From assembly GCA_029245955.1 (NCBI GenBank), contig JAQWOH010000071.1, positions 1 to 64,000 on the forward strand: DNA of 64,000 bases, written 5' to 3'. Positions 18,147 through 27,442 of this stretch are shown here, piece by piece. Every line of letters starts with the position of its first letter. Position 1 is the stretch's first letter. The notes under the pieces are model-generated. The model did not search any database. It was not told the origin of the DNA and saw only the letters and a program-made list of their open reading frames with translations. A program made the position numbers and the translations under genes. Origin of the DNA: Fuerstiella sp. GTDB taxonomy: Bacteria > Planctomycetota > Planctomycetia > Planctomycetales > Planctomycetaceae.

Positions 18147-19202
18147 TCACGATTCGGAACCGTTGCCCACCGCAGCGGCAATGCGCCAGACGCCACGGTG
18201 GTTTTTGGCGGTTCCGTCGCAGGCTTCGTACAGCATGCGCAGGTGTTTCGTACCATCAGGATGGTCAGGTTTCCAGATGACGCACATTTCAGAGCATTTT
18301 GCCGCGTCCCATGAATTGGCACCGGGCGAAATCACCGGACTGTGTGCCTTCTGCCATGTCAGACCATCGTTCGACACGGCGGTCAGAATGTCAGCTCGTC
18401 TTGCGCTGCCGTATCCGGCGTAGTACATGCGATAGCCCCCAGCAGGCAGTCGCAGAATGTCCGGTGCGAATGCGGTCAGGCCGTCAAATTGCCCGTTTGG
18501 AAGGATGCGGACCCCGGGTTCACGAACAAAAGTTCGGCCACCGTCGTCCGAAACTGCGCTGATGATGCCGGTGCCTCGCTGACAGCAAAACAACCGGCAG
18601 CGCCCGTCGGGCAGAAACAGAATGCGCGGCGACGTAAGGTTCTGGCCACTGAATTCCAGACGTGCGTCCGGTTCAACGGTCCACTGCAGACCATCATCAG
18701 AGACAGCACTGCGGATGCTGTTCTGCATGGATTGAGGGCCGGCGCAGCATTCAAAGTACATTCGCAGTCCACCGCTGCGGTCGCCGCAGGGGACCACTTC
18801 GGAGGAAACGACTCGGAAATCTCCGGCACCGCCGTCCGCGGCAGACAGTCGTATTCCGGGTTCCGGCATCCACGAACGGCCGTCCGGTGATGTCGCACTC
18901 AGAATTCGTGACGTCGCATTGTCATAATCATTTGCGCCTTCAGGGTATCCCGCGCGAGGCAGGAGCTGCGTGTAATACATGCGATATCCGCCATTCGGCA
19001 AAGCGAGCACACGCGGCGCAACGGCTCCGCAAATTCCGGTGCGTGGTGCAGTGATCGCTGGCTGACCGCCAGACGAGGGCGTAGGGACGTCGTCGGGAGA
19101 TGCGTCGATGACGACCGAGTGACTCGTCCACGATATACCGGGATCCGAGGGTGCCGTGTGCACCAGTGAACAGGCCGCTGCAATTCGTGTCAGGTCGATC
19201 AT
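18147..19202 (-). CDS. five-bladed propeller, GH32/43-like or BNR repeat protein
   Basis: 351 residues with regularly spaced blade motifs: LPNGGYRMYYTQ, SATSPDGRSWMPEPG, SAVSDDGLQWTVEPD, SAVSDDGGRTFVREPG, LPAGGYRMYYAGYG and TAVSNDGLTWQKAHSP. The S-x-D-G-x-x-[WF] Asp-box-like turns and Y-R-M-Y-Y strands match the arabinanase/levansucrase-like superfamily used by planctomycete glycosidases. No signal peptide is visible. Catalytic acids cannot be assigned by eye, so activity is uncertain: it could be a glycoside phosphorylase-like or non-catalytic propeller. The start lies 24 bases after the stop of the small upstream gene, so the two are probably one operon. Confidence 0.8.
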   Translation of the reverse strand: MIDLTRIAAACSLVHTAPSDPGISWTSHSVVIDASPDDVPTPSSGGQPAITAPRTGICGAVAPRVLALPNGGYRMYYTQLLPRAGYPEGANDYDNATSRILSATSPDGRSWMPEPGIRLSAADGGAGDFRVVSSEVVPCGDRSGGLRMYFECCAGPQSMQNSIRSAVSDDGLQWTVEPDARLEFSGQNLTSPRILFLPDGRCRLFCCQRGTGIISAVSDDGGRTFVREPGVRILPNGQFDGLTAFAPDILRLPAGGYRMYYAGYGSARRADILTAVSNDGLTWQKAHSPVISPGANSWDAAKCSEMCVIWKPDHPDGTKHLRMLYEACDGTAKNHRGVWRIAAAVGNGSES

Positions 19203-19226
19203 TCGTAATCCACGAACGCCAATGCC

Positions 19227-19583
19227 TCATTGTGGCGGCAGAAGATACTGTAGTAAGAATTCTTCAGCCACGGCAGCGATTGAATGTTCTTCAATTGTTT
19301 CCGGGGCTTCGATCGGGTTGGTCATGCGAACCGGATCGGCGATGTTGTCGGCTCTTATCTTCTTCATGGTACCGGTCCGCTGAACTCGGACCGCGTTGTA
19401 GGGTGATCCCAGTACCAGCGTTTCGAATTTTGCGTCGTTTCCATCGACAAGCAGTGTCAGCACTTCGCCTTCACGGGGTGTCAACGTCGATGCCAGTTGT
19501 CGGATCTCGTCCGGATCCATCAGGATTTCCACGTGCAGTCCGGGGCGAATCAAGGAGACGGTGTCGGTGATGGCGTTGTTCAT
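19227..19583 (-). CDS. hypothetical 118-residue protein
   Basis: A soluble, acidic protein (LIRPGLHVEILMDPDEIRQLAS...) with no leader or membrane segment. It opens a two-gene unit with the propeller protein downstream (24-base gap). The C-terminal third (EAPETIEEHSIAAVAEEFLLQYLLPPQ) is helical in character. I do not recognise a family. Composition and the close coupling to an intact gene support it being real. Confidence 0.6.
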   Translation of the reverse strand: MNNAITDTVSLIRPGLHVEILMDPDEIRQLASTLTPREGEVLTLLVDGNDAKFETLVLGSPYNAVRVQRTGTMKKIRADNIADPVRMTNPIEAPETIEEHSIAAVAEEFLLQYLLPPQ

Positions 19584-19625
19584 GTCAACTGATCCGGCTT
19601 GAGAACTGCGTTTCGTAGGCAGGCG

Positions 19626-19790
19626 TTACATGCGTTTAATGATTTCTGCGACGCACTTCGCTTCTTTTCCGGCATCCTCGATAAGCTCGATGCATCGTTC
19701 AGAGTCGCCCTGATTAGTTCGCATCATGTACAGCGTACGGTCTGTAAATCCGATGATGGCCATCAGAGGCTGGTTCAATTCATGAGCGAG
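19626..19790 (-). pseudogene. C-terminal fragment of a histidine kinase DHp (HisKA) domain
   Basis: A 54-residue open frame with no start codon, bounded upstream by an in-frame TGA (19793-19791). It begins LAHELNQPLMAIIGFTD, which is the H-box of HisKA-type kinases of the HELNQPL class (His = phosphoacceptor). An amphipathic second DHp helix follows (CIELIEDAGKEAKCVAEIIKRM). Both the sensor region and the ATPase domain are absent: it stops before where the N-box would be, and nothing kinase-like lies upstream. It is a relic, not a functional kinase. Confidence 0.7.
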
Positions 19791-19927
19791 TCACTAAAAG
19801 CTAAACGGCCCTGGCCCGGTCCGGACTACAGAATTCGCACAAGCTGTCCAATAAATGAACTGCATGACGCTGCTTTTTGCCACCTGTTGTTGGAACATGC
19901 CCCGTCGTCACATTCTTGCCGGAGCCG

Positions 19928-20101
19928 TCAGTACAGCCATACACGATAACGAGCGAACATTAGATTGAAAACCGGGTTGAACAATGGCCAGCGTTTGGGC
20001 GCCGCCACCCAGTCGCTGCGGACAGCGCGATAAGCCTGCCGAAACACTTCGACACTCTGTACAAGACTTCCGTCCGGAAACACGCCATAAATCGAGGCGA
20101 T
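19928..20101 (-). pseudogene. C-terminal fragment of a DCC-family (DUF393) thiol-disulfide oxidoreductase
   Basis: A 57-residue open frame with an in-frame TGA at its upstream edge (20104-20102) and no start codon. The reading IYGVFPDGSLVQSVEVFRQAYRAV followed by APKRWPLFNPVFNLMFARYR matches the C-terminal half of DCC-family proteins: a PDG turn, an A-Y-R-A-V helix, then a W-P-L-x-x-P-V-F-x-x-x-x-A-R-x-R end. The N-terminal half with the D-x-x-C-x-x-C motif is missing. The oxidoreductase gene ends 54 bases away. I rate the family match as moderate. Confidence 0.5.
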
Positions 20102-20154
20102 TCAGGACCCGTCGCGATGACAGACAGGCGACGTCTCCTGTTTCAATGCTGCCG

Positions 20155-21465
20155 TCAGCTTGACGTCCAGTTGCGCTGCGGGCGGTGGATGAGTCCATTG
20201 GCTTCGTCGTCGTTAATGAATCGTTCCGTTTTCGGATCCATGGTCAGTTTGCGTCCCAGAATCCACGATAGTGCCGCAGCGTGGCAGGCAATATGTGACC
20301 GGCGCATGACCGTCTGATTGCAGACCGTTTGTTTACGCGAACGGACGCAATCAAAGAAGTCGCGAGCGTGCGCTGAAACATCCAGACCGCGTACGCGCTT
20401 TGCCGACTGTTTCGTCTTATGCTGTAGTGCCTCCGGTTTTATGACGATTTCACCACTATCACCCGTTTCGACAGAACCTCTGTCCCCCTCGAAACGAACA
20501 GGGCAGGTTCCCAGACGAGTGATCCAGCGAGGCCCGCGATCGCCGAAAGGATCATCCAGAAAATCCAGCAGCAGCTTCACGCCATTGGCGTAAGTGCAGG
20601 TGATGTTCTTGTCGGATGGCGAGTATTCGATGGGCATTGTATCGTCCGATTTGTTTGCCCACTGGCACAGATCAACAGTGTGTGCTCCCCAGTCCAGCAG
20701 TCGTGCGCCAGAATCAAAATCGTAGTAGCCGCGCCAGCGTCCCGCAACATATTTTGCGTTGTATGGTCGCCATGGTGCCGGACCGAGCCACATGTTCCAG
20801 TCGCAAATATCGGCCGATGGTGTCGCCTCACCCGGCAGCCAAGCGTTATCAAGAGTCGGCATGTAAACCGTAGCATACAGAGTATGGATTCGGCCCAACT
20901 TGCCTGTGTGTGCCAGATGCACTGCCTGTTGGAAATTTGGCACGCTGCGGCGTTGTGTGCCCGCCTGAAAAATCTGTTTCGTTTCGGTAAACGTGTCAGC
21001 AAGATCCCGGCAATTGCCGATCGTCAGGCCACACGGTTTTTCGCTGTACACGTCCTTGCCGGCCCTGGCAGCCAGTATGGATGCATCTGCGTGCCAGCGG
21101 TCACCTGTGGCGACAATGACAGCGTCAATATCCTCGCGGGCAAGCAACTCACGAAAGTCACGGAACAGCACGCAGTCTTTGTTTCCGTAATGGCCATCGA
21201 CCAGTGCCTTACCCGCATCGCGGCGAGACGACTGGACATCGGCAATCGCCACACATCGGATGTCATCAGACTTCAGCATGGCCGTCAGGTCATACGTACA
21301 TCGAGGGCCAATGCCGATGACCCCCAGGTTGATCCTGTCGTTGGAGCCGACTTTGTTGTAGGCAACGGCATTCTGCGAAGCGATCCAGGGCACAGCAACG
21401 GCGGACGTCAGAGCAGCAGTGCCGGAGAGAAACTCGCGACGACTGGACGGGACCGGTGTATTCAT
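20155..21465 (-). CDS. exported Gfo/Idh/MocA family oxidoreductase
   Basis: 436 residues with a twin-arginine leader (SSRREFLSGTAAL, then a hydrophobic run). The NAD(P)-binding Rossmann domain starts at INLGVIGIGPRC (usual GxGxxG reduced to GIGPR), and the family's EKP motif appears as DVYSEKPCG. The C-terminal domain has GARLLDWGAHTVDLCQWAN, where the His is the expected catalytic residue. Planctomycete genomes hold many such Tat-exported members acting on sugars or inositol derivatives. The start at 21465 has GGAG about ten bases upstream. The gene ends 54 bases from the DCC relic. Confidence 0.9.
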   Translation of the reverse strand: MNTPVPSSRREFLSGTAALTSAVAVPWIASQNAVAYNKVGSNDRINLGVIGIGPRCTYDLTAMLKSDDIRCVAIADVQSSRRDAGKALVDGHYGNKDCVLFRDFRELLAREDIDAVIVATGDRWHADASILAARAGKDVYSEKPCGLTIGNCRDLADTFTETKQIFQAGTQRRSVPNFQQAVHLAHTGKLGRIHTLYATVYMPTLDNAWLPGEATPSADICDWNMWLGPAPWRPYNAKYVAGRWRGYYDFDSGARLLDWGAHTVDLCQWANKSDDTMPIEYSPSDKNITCTYANGVKLLLDFLDDPFGDRGPRWITRLGTCPVRFEGDRGSVETGDSGEIVIKPEALQHKTKQSAKRVRGLDVSAHARDFFDCVRSRKQTVCNQTVMRRSHIACHAAALSWILGRKLTMDPKTERFINDDEANGLIHRPQRNWTSS

Positions 21466-21881
21466 TGTCGATGACTCCGCAGTATTCTCAGGGATTTCTG
21501 TTCGCCTGTGTGGCCGGACAGTCATTGGGGCTGGTTATATAATCACAAAATGCAAGTACGAAACGCCAGCGTGTCCGTCGTGCGCGCGGACAAAGCCCAG
21601 CGGCAACTCACCTGCAGGTGCGGCATGCTTGTGTCAAAACTACTCACTACCGTGAGTGTCCTGTTGCGGAACGACATTTTCAAGCAGTACCAGCACAATC
21701 GAAGTTTTCAGCTGTGTTTCCACACGCGCACAGTGTCATTCGTGCGACTGTCGCCTGCAGCTACACAGCAGGCTGCTGAAACACACATTTCACACTTCCG
21801 AGCGCGAAGCAACCGTGTATCATGTCTGTGAGGGTCTCGGGGCACTACCTGGCCACAGTGGAACTGTCAGGACATCAGACT
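21466..21881. other. divergent intergenic region with a possible promoter
   Basis: About 415 bases between two divergently oriented starts, so it should hold promoters for both the oxidoreductase (minus) and the PSD1 gene (plus). A plus-strand CGGACA (21515-21520), 17-base spacer and TATAAT (21538-21543) is the best match. No terminator or gene is visible. Confidence 0.4.
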
Positions 21882-24800
21882 ATGAGGGAACAGGGGCACG
21901 GCTCTCGCTTTTTGAGAAGCTGCGAACACCGGGCGAACACAACGGGCAGTCGATCGTGTTATGTGCTGCTGCTGCTTGTCGCCTGGAGTGGCGGATGGTC
22001 AGTACCAGCGTTGGCTGATGGTGACAGTGACGCATCCCAGCCACTTCTGTTTAATCGGGACATTCTTCCGATTCTGGCAGATAAATGTTTTCAATGCCAT
22101 GGTCCGGACGCGGCTCAGCGTCAGACGGATTTGAGGCTGGACCTGGAGATTGGTGCACATGCGGTACGTGAGGGCAAACCTGCCATTGTTGCGGGAAATC
22201 CGGGTGCCAGTGAGCTAATCAGACGAATCCTGACGGCCGATGAATCAGAGCGAATGCCGCCGGTGGATTCGGGCGCGGCGCTGACCGAACGCGAACGGAA
22301 TCTGGTGAAGCAGTGGATTCTGCAGGGTGGTAAATACGAATCACACTGGTCGTTCGTGCCCCCTGAAGGGCGCGCGGTCCCTGGAATCGGCCAAACGGAC
22401 TGGCCTCGTAATGCGATTGATCACTTCGTTCTGGATCGTCTGGAACATAATGGACTGAAACCGTCAACAGAGCCCAGTCGCTATGCACTCATTCGCCGTC
22501 TCACTCTGGATCTGACCGGACTGCCACCGACATCCGCAGAGGTTGACGCATTTGTGGAAGATGCCGCATCCGATGCATGGGAGCAGCTAATCGATCGACT
22601 GCTGGACTCACCGCGGTATGGCGAGCGGATGGCACTGGAATGGCTTGACGCGGCCCGTTACGCCGACACACACGGGTACCTGTTTGACACCGAACGCTCG
22701 ATGTGGCGGTGGCGGGATCAGGTGATTGAAGCGTTCAACCAGAATCAGCCCTTTGACCAGTTCACAGTCGAACAGCTGGCTGGTGACCTGCTTCCGAATG
22801 CGACGCTCACGCAGCAGGTCGCCTCCGGTTTCAATCGCAACCACGTCATCAACAACGAGGCGGGCGCGACCCCCGAGGAATACTACGTTGAGAATATCGT
22901 TGATCGAATCAACACGACTGCTACGGTCTGGATGGGAATGACGGTGGCATGTGCTCAGTGCCATGATCATAAGTATGATCCGATTACTCAGCGTGAGTAC
23001 TATCAGCTATACGCCTTCTTCAACAACGTGAACGAAGTGGGACTGGATGGATTCAATGCCAACGCAAAGCCCCTGGTGACGGCACCGACTCGCCAGCAGG
23101 ATCTGCGGTTGAAGGAACTCGTTCGACAGCTCACAGCGGCAGAGAGGGCATTTGCTCCACTGAAGGAGAAGCTGGGTCCGGCAAGAGCAAAGTGGGAGCA
23201 GAGCTTCTATAATGCTGTCGAACCCCTTTCAGTTGAACCGACTGTGTATCTGCCGTGTGACGAAAAAGGGGAGAGCCTTCCTGGCGGGGATGGTGCCGCC
23301 ACGTTCAGAGATGGTATGGCGGAGCACAAGGAGGGAATGTTTGCTGAGGCTGTATCACTGGACGGGCAGCGGTATGTCGAACCGGGTGATGTTGCGGATT
23401 TTGGACTGTCGGACACGTTTTCACTGAGCGCGTGGGTCTATCCCACTACGATTGCAGGACGCCGTTCGATATTTTCGCGGATGGAGCCACCCGCCGTGGG
23501 TTATCGAGGCTACACGCTGCAGCTAATCGAAGGCGTTCCGGCTCTGTTTCTTGTTCATCAGTTTCCTGAGAATCTGCTGCAGGTACAGGCGAAAAAGGCG
23601 ATGGAGCCGCACCATTGGCATCACATCATCGCGACGTACGACGGTTCCGGTAAGGTGAACGGAGTAAAGTTGTTTGTCGATGGCCACCTGCAGGAGACGG
23701 GAGTCACGATCGACAAATTGACTGATTCGTTTCGCACGGAAAAGCCGCTGCAGATCGGCAACGGATTTCCGGTGGCGAAGTTCGTCGGTCTCATCGACGA
23801 AGTTCGTGTCTACGACCGCGTCATTGATGCCCATGAGATTACGAAACTGCCGGGCTTGTCGATCCATTCACTGCTGGGTGTCAAGACGAAAGAACGCACC
23901 GGGGAACAGGTCCGCCGAATCCGCAACTACTATCTGCAGCAGGCCGCGCCCAAGGAATGGCGCATTCCCCACGAACGGGTCATGCGGTTGCGCGAAGAAA
24001 TGAAGCAGGCCGACCGCGATCTGCCAACAACGATGGTGATGGATGAACGGAAGGAGATTCGGGAAACGAAAATGCTGGTGCGCGGTGCTTACAACAGTCC
24101 CGGCGAGTCCGTTTCGGCCCGGACGCCTTCGTTTCTGCCGGCAATGGCAGACGATCTGCCGCGCAACCGACTCGGCCTGGCTCGCTGGCTGACGGATTCT
24201 CGGCACCCACTCGTCGCGAGAGTCACTGTCAACCGTTTCTGGCAGATGTACTTCGGTACCGGACTTGTGCGGACGACCGAAGACTTTGGTGTGCAGGGGG
24301 AGTGGCCGTCGCATCCGGAGTTACTGGACTGGCTGGCCACGGAGTTCGTACGCAGCGGGTGGGATGTCAAGAAACTGCAGCGATTGATCGTGAACAGTGC
24401 GACCTACAGACAGGCTTCGCACGTGTCGCCACGACTGCTGAAACGTGACCCGGAGAATCGGCTGCTGGCACGCGGACCACGATACCGACTGAAGGCCGAA
24501 TTCATTCGAGACCAGGCCCTTGCGGTCAGTGGTCTGCTGGTTGAGCGTCTGGGCGGCCCGTCGGTAAAACCGTATCAGCCGCCAGGATTGTGGAGAGAGG
24601 TTGCATTCGACGTGACCGGAAAGGCATTAACGGCACAGGTCTACGAACCTGACCGCGGCCAGTCGCTTTATCGCCGCAGCATGTACACGTTCTGGAAACG
24701 AACAGCCCCACCGCCGACGATGCTGATCTTTGATGCTCCCAATCGCGAACGCTGCGTCGTTCAGCGTGAACGCACCAGCACGCCACTGCAGGCGCTGGTA

Positions 24801-25127
24801 CTCATGAACGATCCCACATATGTCGAAGCGTCACGCAAACTGGCCGAACGGATGATGAAAGAAATCGGGCCTGCGCCAGGTGACCGCGTTGCGTGGGGCT
24901 TTCGGCTGGTGACCGGCCGACACGCGGCAGAGGCTGAACTTGGACCACTGATGAAACTGTTAAACGAACAGTTTCATCGTTTTGCTGTTAATACGCACGC
25001 CGCAGAGAAACTGCTGAGCGTTGGGGAATCCTCACGTGACGACTCGCTGTCCGTCGGCGAACTGGCTGCCTATACCGTGGTCGCCAGCGTTCTGATGAAT
25101 CTGGACGAAACTGTCACAAAAGGCTGA
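21882..25127 (+). CDS. PSD1-type protein: cytochrome-like CxxCH, DUF1549, LamG insert, DUF1553
   Basis: 1081 residues. I chose the ATG at 21882 because AGGA lies about nine bases upstream; an earlier in-frame start at 21822 has none. A leader (YVLLLLVAWSGG) is followed by KCFQCHGPD near residues 68-75, the cytochrome-C box. DUF1549 follows, with LDLTGLPPTSAEVDAF and the second CxxCH (CAQCHDHKYDP). A laminin-G/concanavalin-like module spans roughly 465-640 (FSLSAWVYPT, HHWHHIIATYDG, LIDEVRVYDRV). DUF1553 contains VNRFWQMYFGTGLVRTTEDFG. The DUF1501 gene starts three bases after the stop, so they are translationally coupled. The LamG insert suggests glycan or matrix binding. Confidence 0.93.
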   Translation: MREQGHGSRFLRSCEHRANTTGSRSCYVLLLLVAWSGGWSVPALADGDSDASQPLLFNRDILPILADKCFQCHGPDAAQRQTDLRLDLEIGAHAVREGKPAIVAGNPGASELIRRILTADESERMPPVDSGAALTERERNLVKQWILQGGKYESHWSFVPPEGRAVPGIGQTDWPRNAIDHFVLDRLEHNGLKPSTEPSRYALIRRLTLDLTGLPPTSAEVDAFVEDAASDAWEQLIDRLLDSPRYGERMALEWLDAARYADTHGYLFDTERSMWRWRDQVIEAFNQNQPFDQFTVEQLAGDLLPNATLTQQVASGFNRNHVINNEAGATPEEYYVENIVDRINTTATVWMGMTVACAQCHDHKYDPITQREYYQLYAFFNNVNEVGLDGFNANAKPLVTAPTRQQDLRLKELVRQLTAAERAFAPLKEKLGPARAKWEQSFYNAVEPLSVEPTVYLPCDEKGESLPGGDGAATFRDGMAEHKEGMFAEAVSLDGQRYVEPGDVADFGLSDTFSLSAWVYPTTIAGRRSIFSRMEPPAVGYRGYTLQLIEGVPALFLVHQFPENLLQVQAKKAMEPHHWHHIIATYDGSGKVNGVKLFVDGHLQETGVTIDKLTDSFRTEKPLQIGNGFPVAKFVGLIDEVRVYDRVIDAHEITKLPGLSIHSLLGVKTKERTGEQVRRIRNYYLQQAAPKEWRIPHERVMRLREEMKQADRDLPTTMVMDERKEIRETKMLVRGAYNSPGESVSARTPSFLPAMADDLPRNRLGLARWLTDSRHPLVARVTVNRFWQMYFGTGLVRTTEDFGVQGEWPSHPELLDWLATEFVRSGWDVKKLQRLIVNSATYRQASHVSPRLLKRDPENRLLARGPRYRLKAEFIRDQALAVSGLLVERLGGPSVKPYQPPGLWREVAFDVTGKALTAQVYEPDRGQSLYRRSMYTFWKRTAPPPTMLIFDAPNRERCVVQRERTSTPLQALVLMNDPTYVEASRKLAERMMKEIGPAPGDRVAWGFRLVTGRHAAEAELGPLMKLLNEQFHRFAVNTHAAEKLLSVGESSRDDSLSVGELAAYTVVASVLMNLDETVTKG

Positions 25128-25130
25128 CGC

Positions 25131-26579
25131 ATGGATCCCGCAGCACAACTTAGACAGTATCACACACGTCGACACTTCTGCGGCAGCGGTGGCGTGAGTA
25201 TTGGAGCAGCGGCACTTGCGACGCTCATGGATTCCGACCGTTGTCGGGCAGCCACAGCGACTACTACCGCCCTGAATGGCGCGCACTTTCCGGCCAGAGC
25301 AAAGAACGTTATCTATATTTTTCAGGCGGGCGGTCCGGCTCAGATGGAGCTGTACGATTACAAGCCCATGCTGCGCGATCGTCATGGGGAAGAACTGCCA
25401 GAATCGGTGATGGGTGATCAGCGTCTGACTGGTTTCACTAAAGGTCAGGCCTCATTCCCGGTGGCTGCACCGATTTCGCAATTTCGGAAACGGGGTGATT
25501 GTGGCATGTGGATGAGTGAGTTGTTGCCGGAACTGGGACAGGTCGCCGACGAACTGTGCGTCATTTGTTCATTGAATACGGAAGCTGTTAATCACGATCC
25601 GGCACTGACCTATATGGTCACCGGAGCGCAGCAGGCAGGTCGTCCCAGTATCGGATCATGGCTTAGCTATGGACTGGGCAGTGAGAATTCGAACCTGCCG
25701 GCATTTGTCGTATTGCTGAGTGCGGGGCTGATTCCTGATGCATCCACGCCGCTGTCTGCCCGTCACTGGGGCAATGGGTTTCTTTCATCACGACACCAGG
25801 GAGTGAAATTCAGGGCTGGCGCCGATCCGGTACTGTATCTGTCGAATCCTCCCGGGATTGACGCCGCCACCCGTCGCAGGATGCTGGACGTAACCGCACA
25901 GCTTAACCAGCAGCGGGCCGATGTGGTCGGCGACCCTGAAATTGAAGCCCGCATTGCTCAGTACGAAATGGCTTACCGCATGCAGTCGTCGGTTCCGGAA
26001 CTGACGAATCTGTCCAGTGAGCCGAATTACATTTTCAAGATGTACGGTCCGCTGTCCCGGTCCCCCGGAAGCTACGCATCAAACTGTCTGCAGGCGCGGC
26101 GACTGATCGAATCCGGAGTCCGCTTTGTGCAGGTTTTCGACCGTGACTGGGACCACCACCGAAACACACCGACCCATATTCGTACCAAGGCCAGGCTGTC
26201 CGATCAGCCGACGGCAGCTTTGATTCGCGATCTGAAACAGCGTGGGTTGCTGGAAGATACTCTGATCGTTTGTGGAGGCGAGTTCGGCCGGACGGTTTAT
26301 TGCCAGGGAACTTTGCAGGAAAAATACGGACGCGACCATCACGGGGGCTGTTTTACGATGTGGCTGGCCGGCGGAGGCGTCCGTCCGGGAGTGCAGTACG
26401 GTGCGACAGACGATTACAGCTTCAACATTGTGCAGGATCCGGTCCACGTGCATGATCTGAATGCGACAATTCTGCATTGCCTGGGCATTGATCATGAGCG
26501 GCTGACGTATAAATTCCAGGGCCGACACCACCGCCTGACGGACGTGCGTGGTCAGGTTGTTGAGCCAATTCTGTCGTGA
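25131..26579 (+). CDS. DUF1501 protein, partner of the LamG-type PSD1 protein
   Basis: 482 residues. A Tat-like leader (YHTRRHFCGSGGVSIGAAALA) precedes the family core: VIYIFQAGGPAQMELYDYKP, SYGLGSENSNLPAFVVLLS, FGRTVYCQGTLQEKYGRDHH and a C-terminal HDLNATILHCLGIDHE. The gene starts three bases after the PSD1 stop, so the pair is one transcript. The leader is shorter than in the other two DUF1501 proteins. Convergent with the DUF4198 gene, with only 25 bases between stops and no obvious terminator. Confidence 0.92.
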   Translation: MDPAAQLRQYHTRRHFCGSGGVSIGAAALATLMDSDRCRAATATTTALNGAHFPARAKNVIYIFQAGGPAQMELYDYKPMLRDRHGEELPESVMGDQRLTGFTKGQASFPVAAPISQFRKRGDCGMWMSELLPELGQVADELCVICSLNTEAVNHDPALTYMVTGAQQAGRPSIGSWLSYGLGSENSNLPAFVVLLSAGLIPDASTPLSARHWGNGFLSSRHQGVKFRAGADPVLYLSNPPGIDAATRRRMLDVTAQLNQQRADVVGDPEIEARIAQYEMAYRMQSSVPELTNLSSEPNYIFKMYGPLSRSPGSYASNCLQARRLIESGVRFVQVFDRDWDHHRNTPTHIRTKARLSDQPTAALIRDLKQRGLLEDTLIVCGGEFGRTVYCQGTLQEKYGRDHHGGCFTMWLAGGGVRPGVQYGATDDYSFNIVQDPVHVHDLNATILHCLGIDHERLTYKFQGRHHRLTDVRGQVVEPILS

Positions 26580-26604
26580 CTGCGGACTTCATTGCAGATC
26601 GGAC

Positions 26605-27420
26605 TTACTTTATCTGGAACGAATACGCGGCCCAGAAGCTTTCCCAGTCAATATCAGCAACATCATTGCAGCGTCGCATGTGAACCAGGCGGATCAGCCA
26701 AAGACCTGACTGGTTCAGTCTGAATCGAACATGGCCGCCGCCGTCGGTTTTTGCTTCCTGCGTTTTTGTGTCGTTGCCGTGTCGGTTGTATGCAGCTACC
26801 TGCACACCGCGGAGTGGTTTCCCTTCGAACAGCACGGACACCGTCAGAGTGTCAGACGTGTTGAGTGAGAACGGATTGGACTGAGGCTGAATTTCCAGCC
26901 GGTGTCCGATCTTTTTCTTGTAGGTTTCGTCGTGTTCCTCTCCGACCTGGACCAGGGCTTTTAGATAGCGGCGATATCGCTCCCGGCCCACCGTGTTTTC
27001 TTCACCGGCATTACGCCGCAGCTCTGCGATGCTGGCCAGCCCTTCGTGTTGCAGGTAGTCATTAAACTTGGTGGCTTTCAGTTCGATGTGGCTCCAGTCA
27101 CGCTGCATTGCCACTAAGTGCCCGCCGGACGTCGCCGGGGTAATTCTGCAGACAGGCTTTTGACCATCGGTTGCGCCGGGCCTCAGGTCGGTCTTCAGGT
27201 CTTTCGAAATCAACTGAAAGGCGGTCGTCTTCTTCGCGCTAAACGTCTTTTCTGATTCACTGCTGAAATGGTCGCCTACAAATAAACGAACAGGTGTCGT
27301 TTCGTCAGGATCAAGGAAGTACTGGTGCGGCTGCAGCCAGTAGTCATGAGCTGCCACAGGAAACGCGATGAAGGAAATGATCAGGGCGGTACAGGTGTGT
27401 CTGGACATGCGGGATTTCAT
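26605..27420 (-). CDS. exported DUF4198 (NikK-like) protein
   Basis: 271 residues. Leader MSRHTCTALIISFIAFPVAAH is followed by HDYWLQPHQYFLDPDE, the typical start of DUF4198 proteins, in which the N-terminal His after cleavage and neighbouring residues can bind metal. The C-terminal beta domain carries DTLTVSVLFEGKPLRGVQVAAYNR and TDGGGHVRFRLNQSGLWLIRLVHM, the family's Ig-like repeat. Members include periplasmic parts of nickel/cobalt ECF transporters, but no transporter genes are near, so metal binding without transport is the safer inference. Confidence 0.85.
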   Translation of the reverse strand: MKSRMSRHTCTALIISFIAFPVAAHDYWLQPHQYFLDPDETTPVRLFVGDHFSSESEKTFSAKKTTAFQLISKDLKTDLRPGATDGQKPVCRITPATSGGHLVAMQRDWSHIELKATKFNDYLQHEGLASIAELRRNAGEENTVGRERYRRYLKALVQVGEEHDETYKKKIGHRLEIQPQSNPFSLNTSDTLTVSVLFEGKPLRGVQVAAYNRHGNDTKTQEAKTDGGGHVRFRLNQSGLWLIRLVHMRRCNDVADIDWESFWAAYSFQIK

Positions 27421-27442
27421 GGAAGAGGGCTTATGTTCGATG

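Noticed and set aside
21822-21882. Longer start for the second PSD1 gene at 21822
   Set aside because: No ribosome-binding site there; AGGA precedes 21882 instead.
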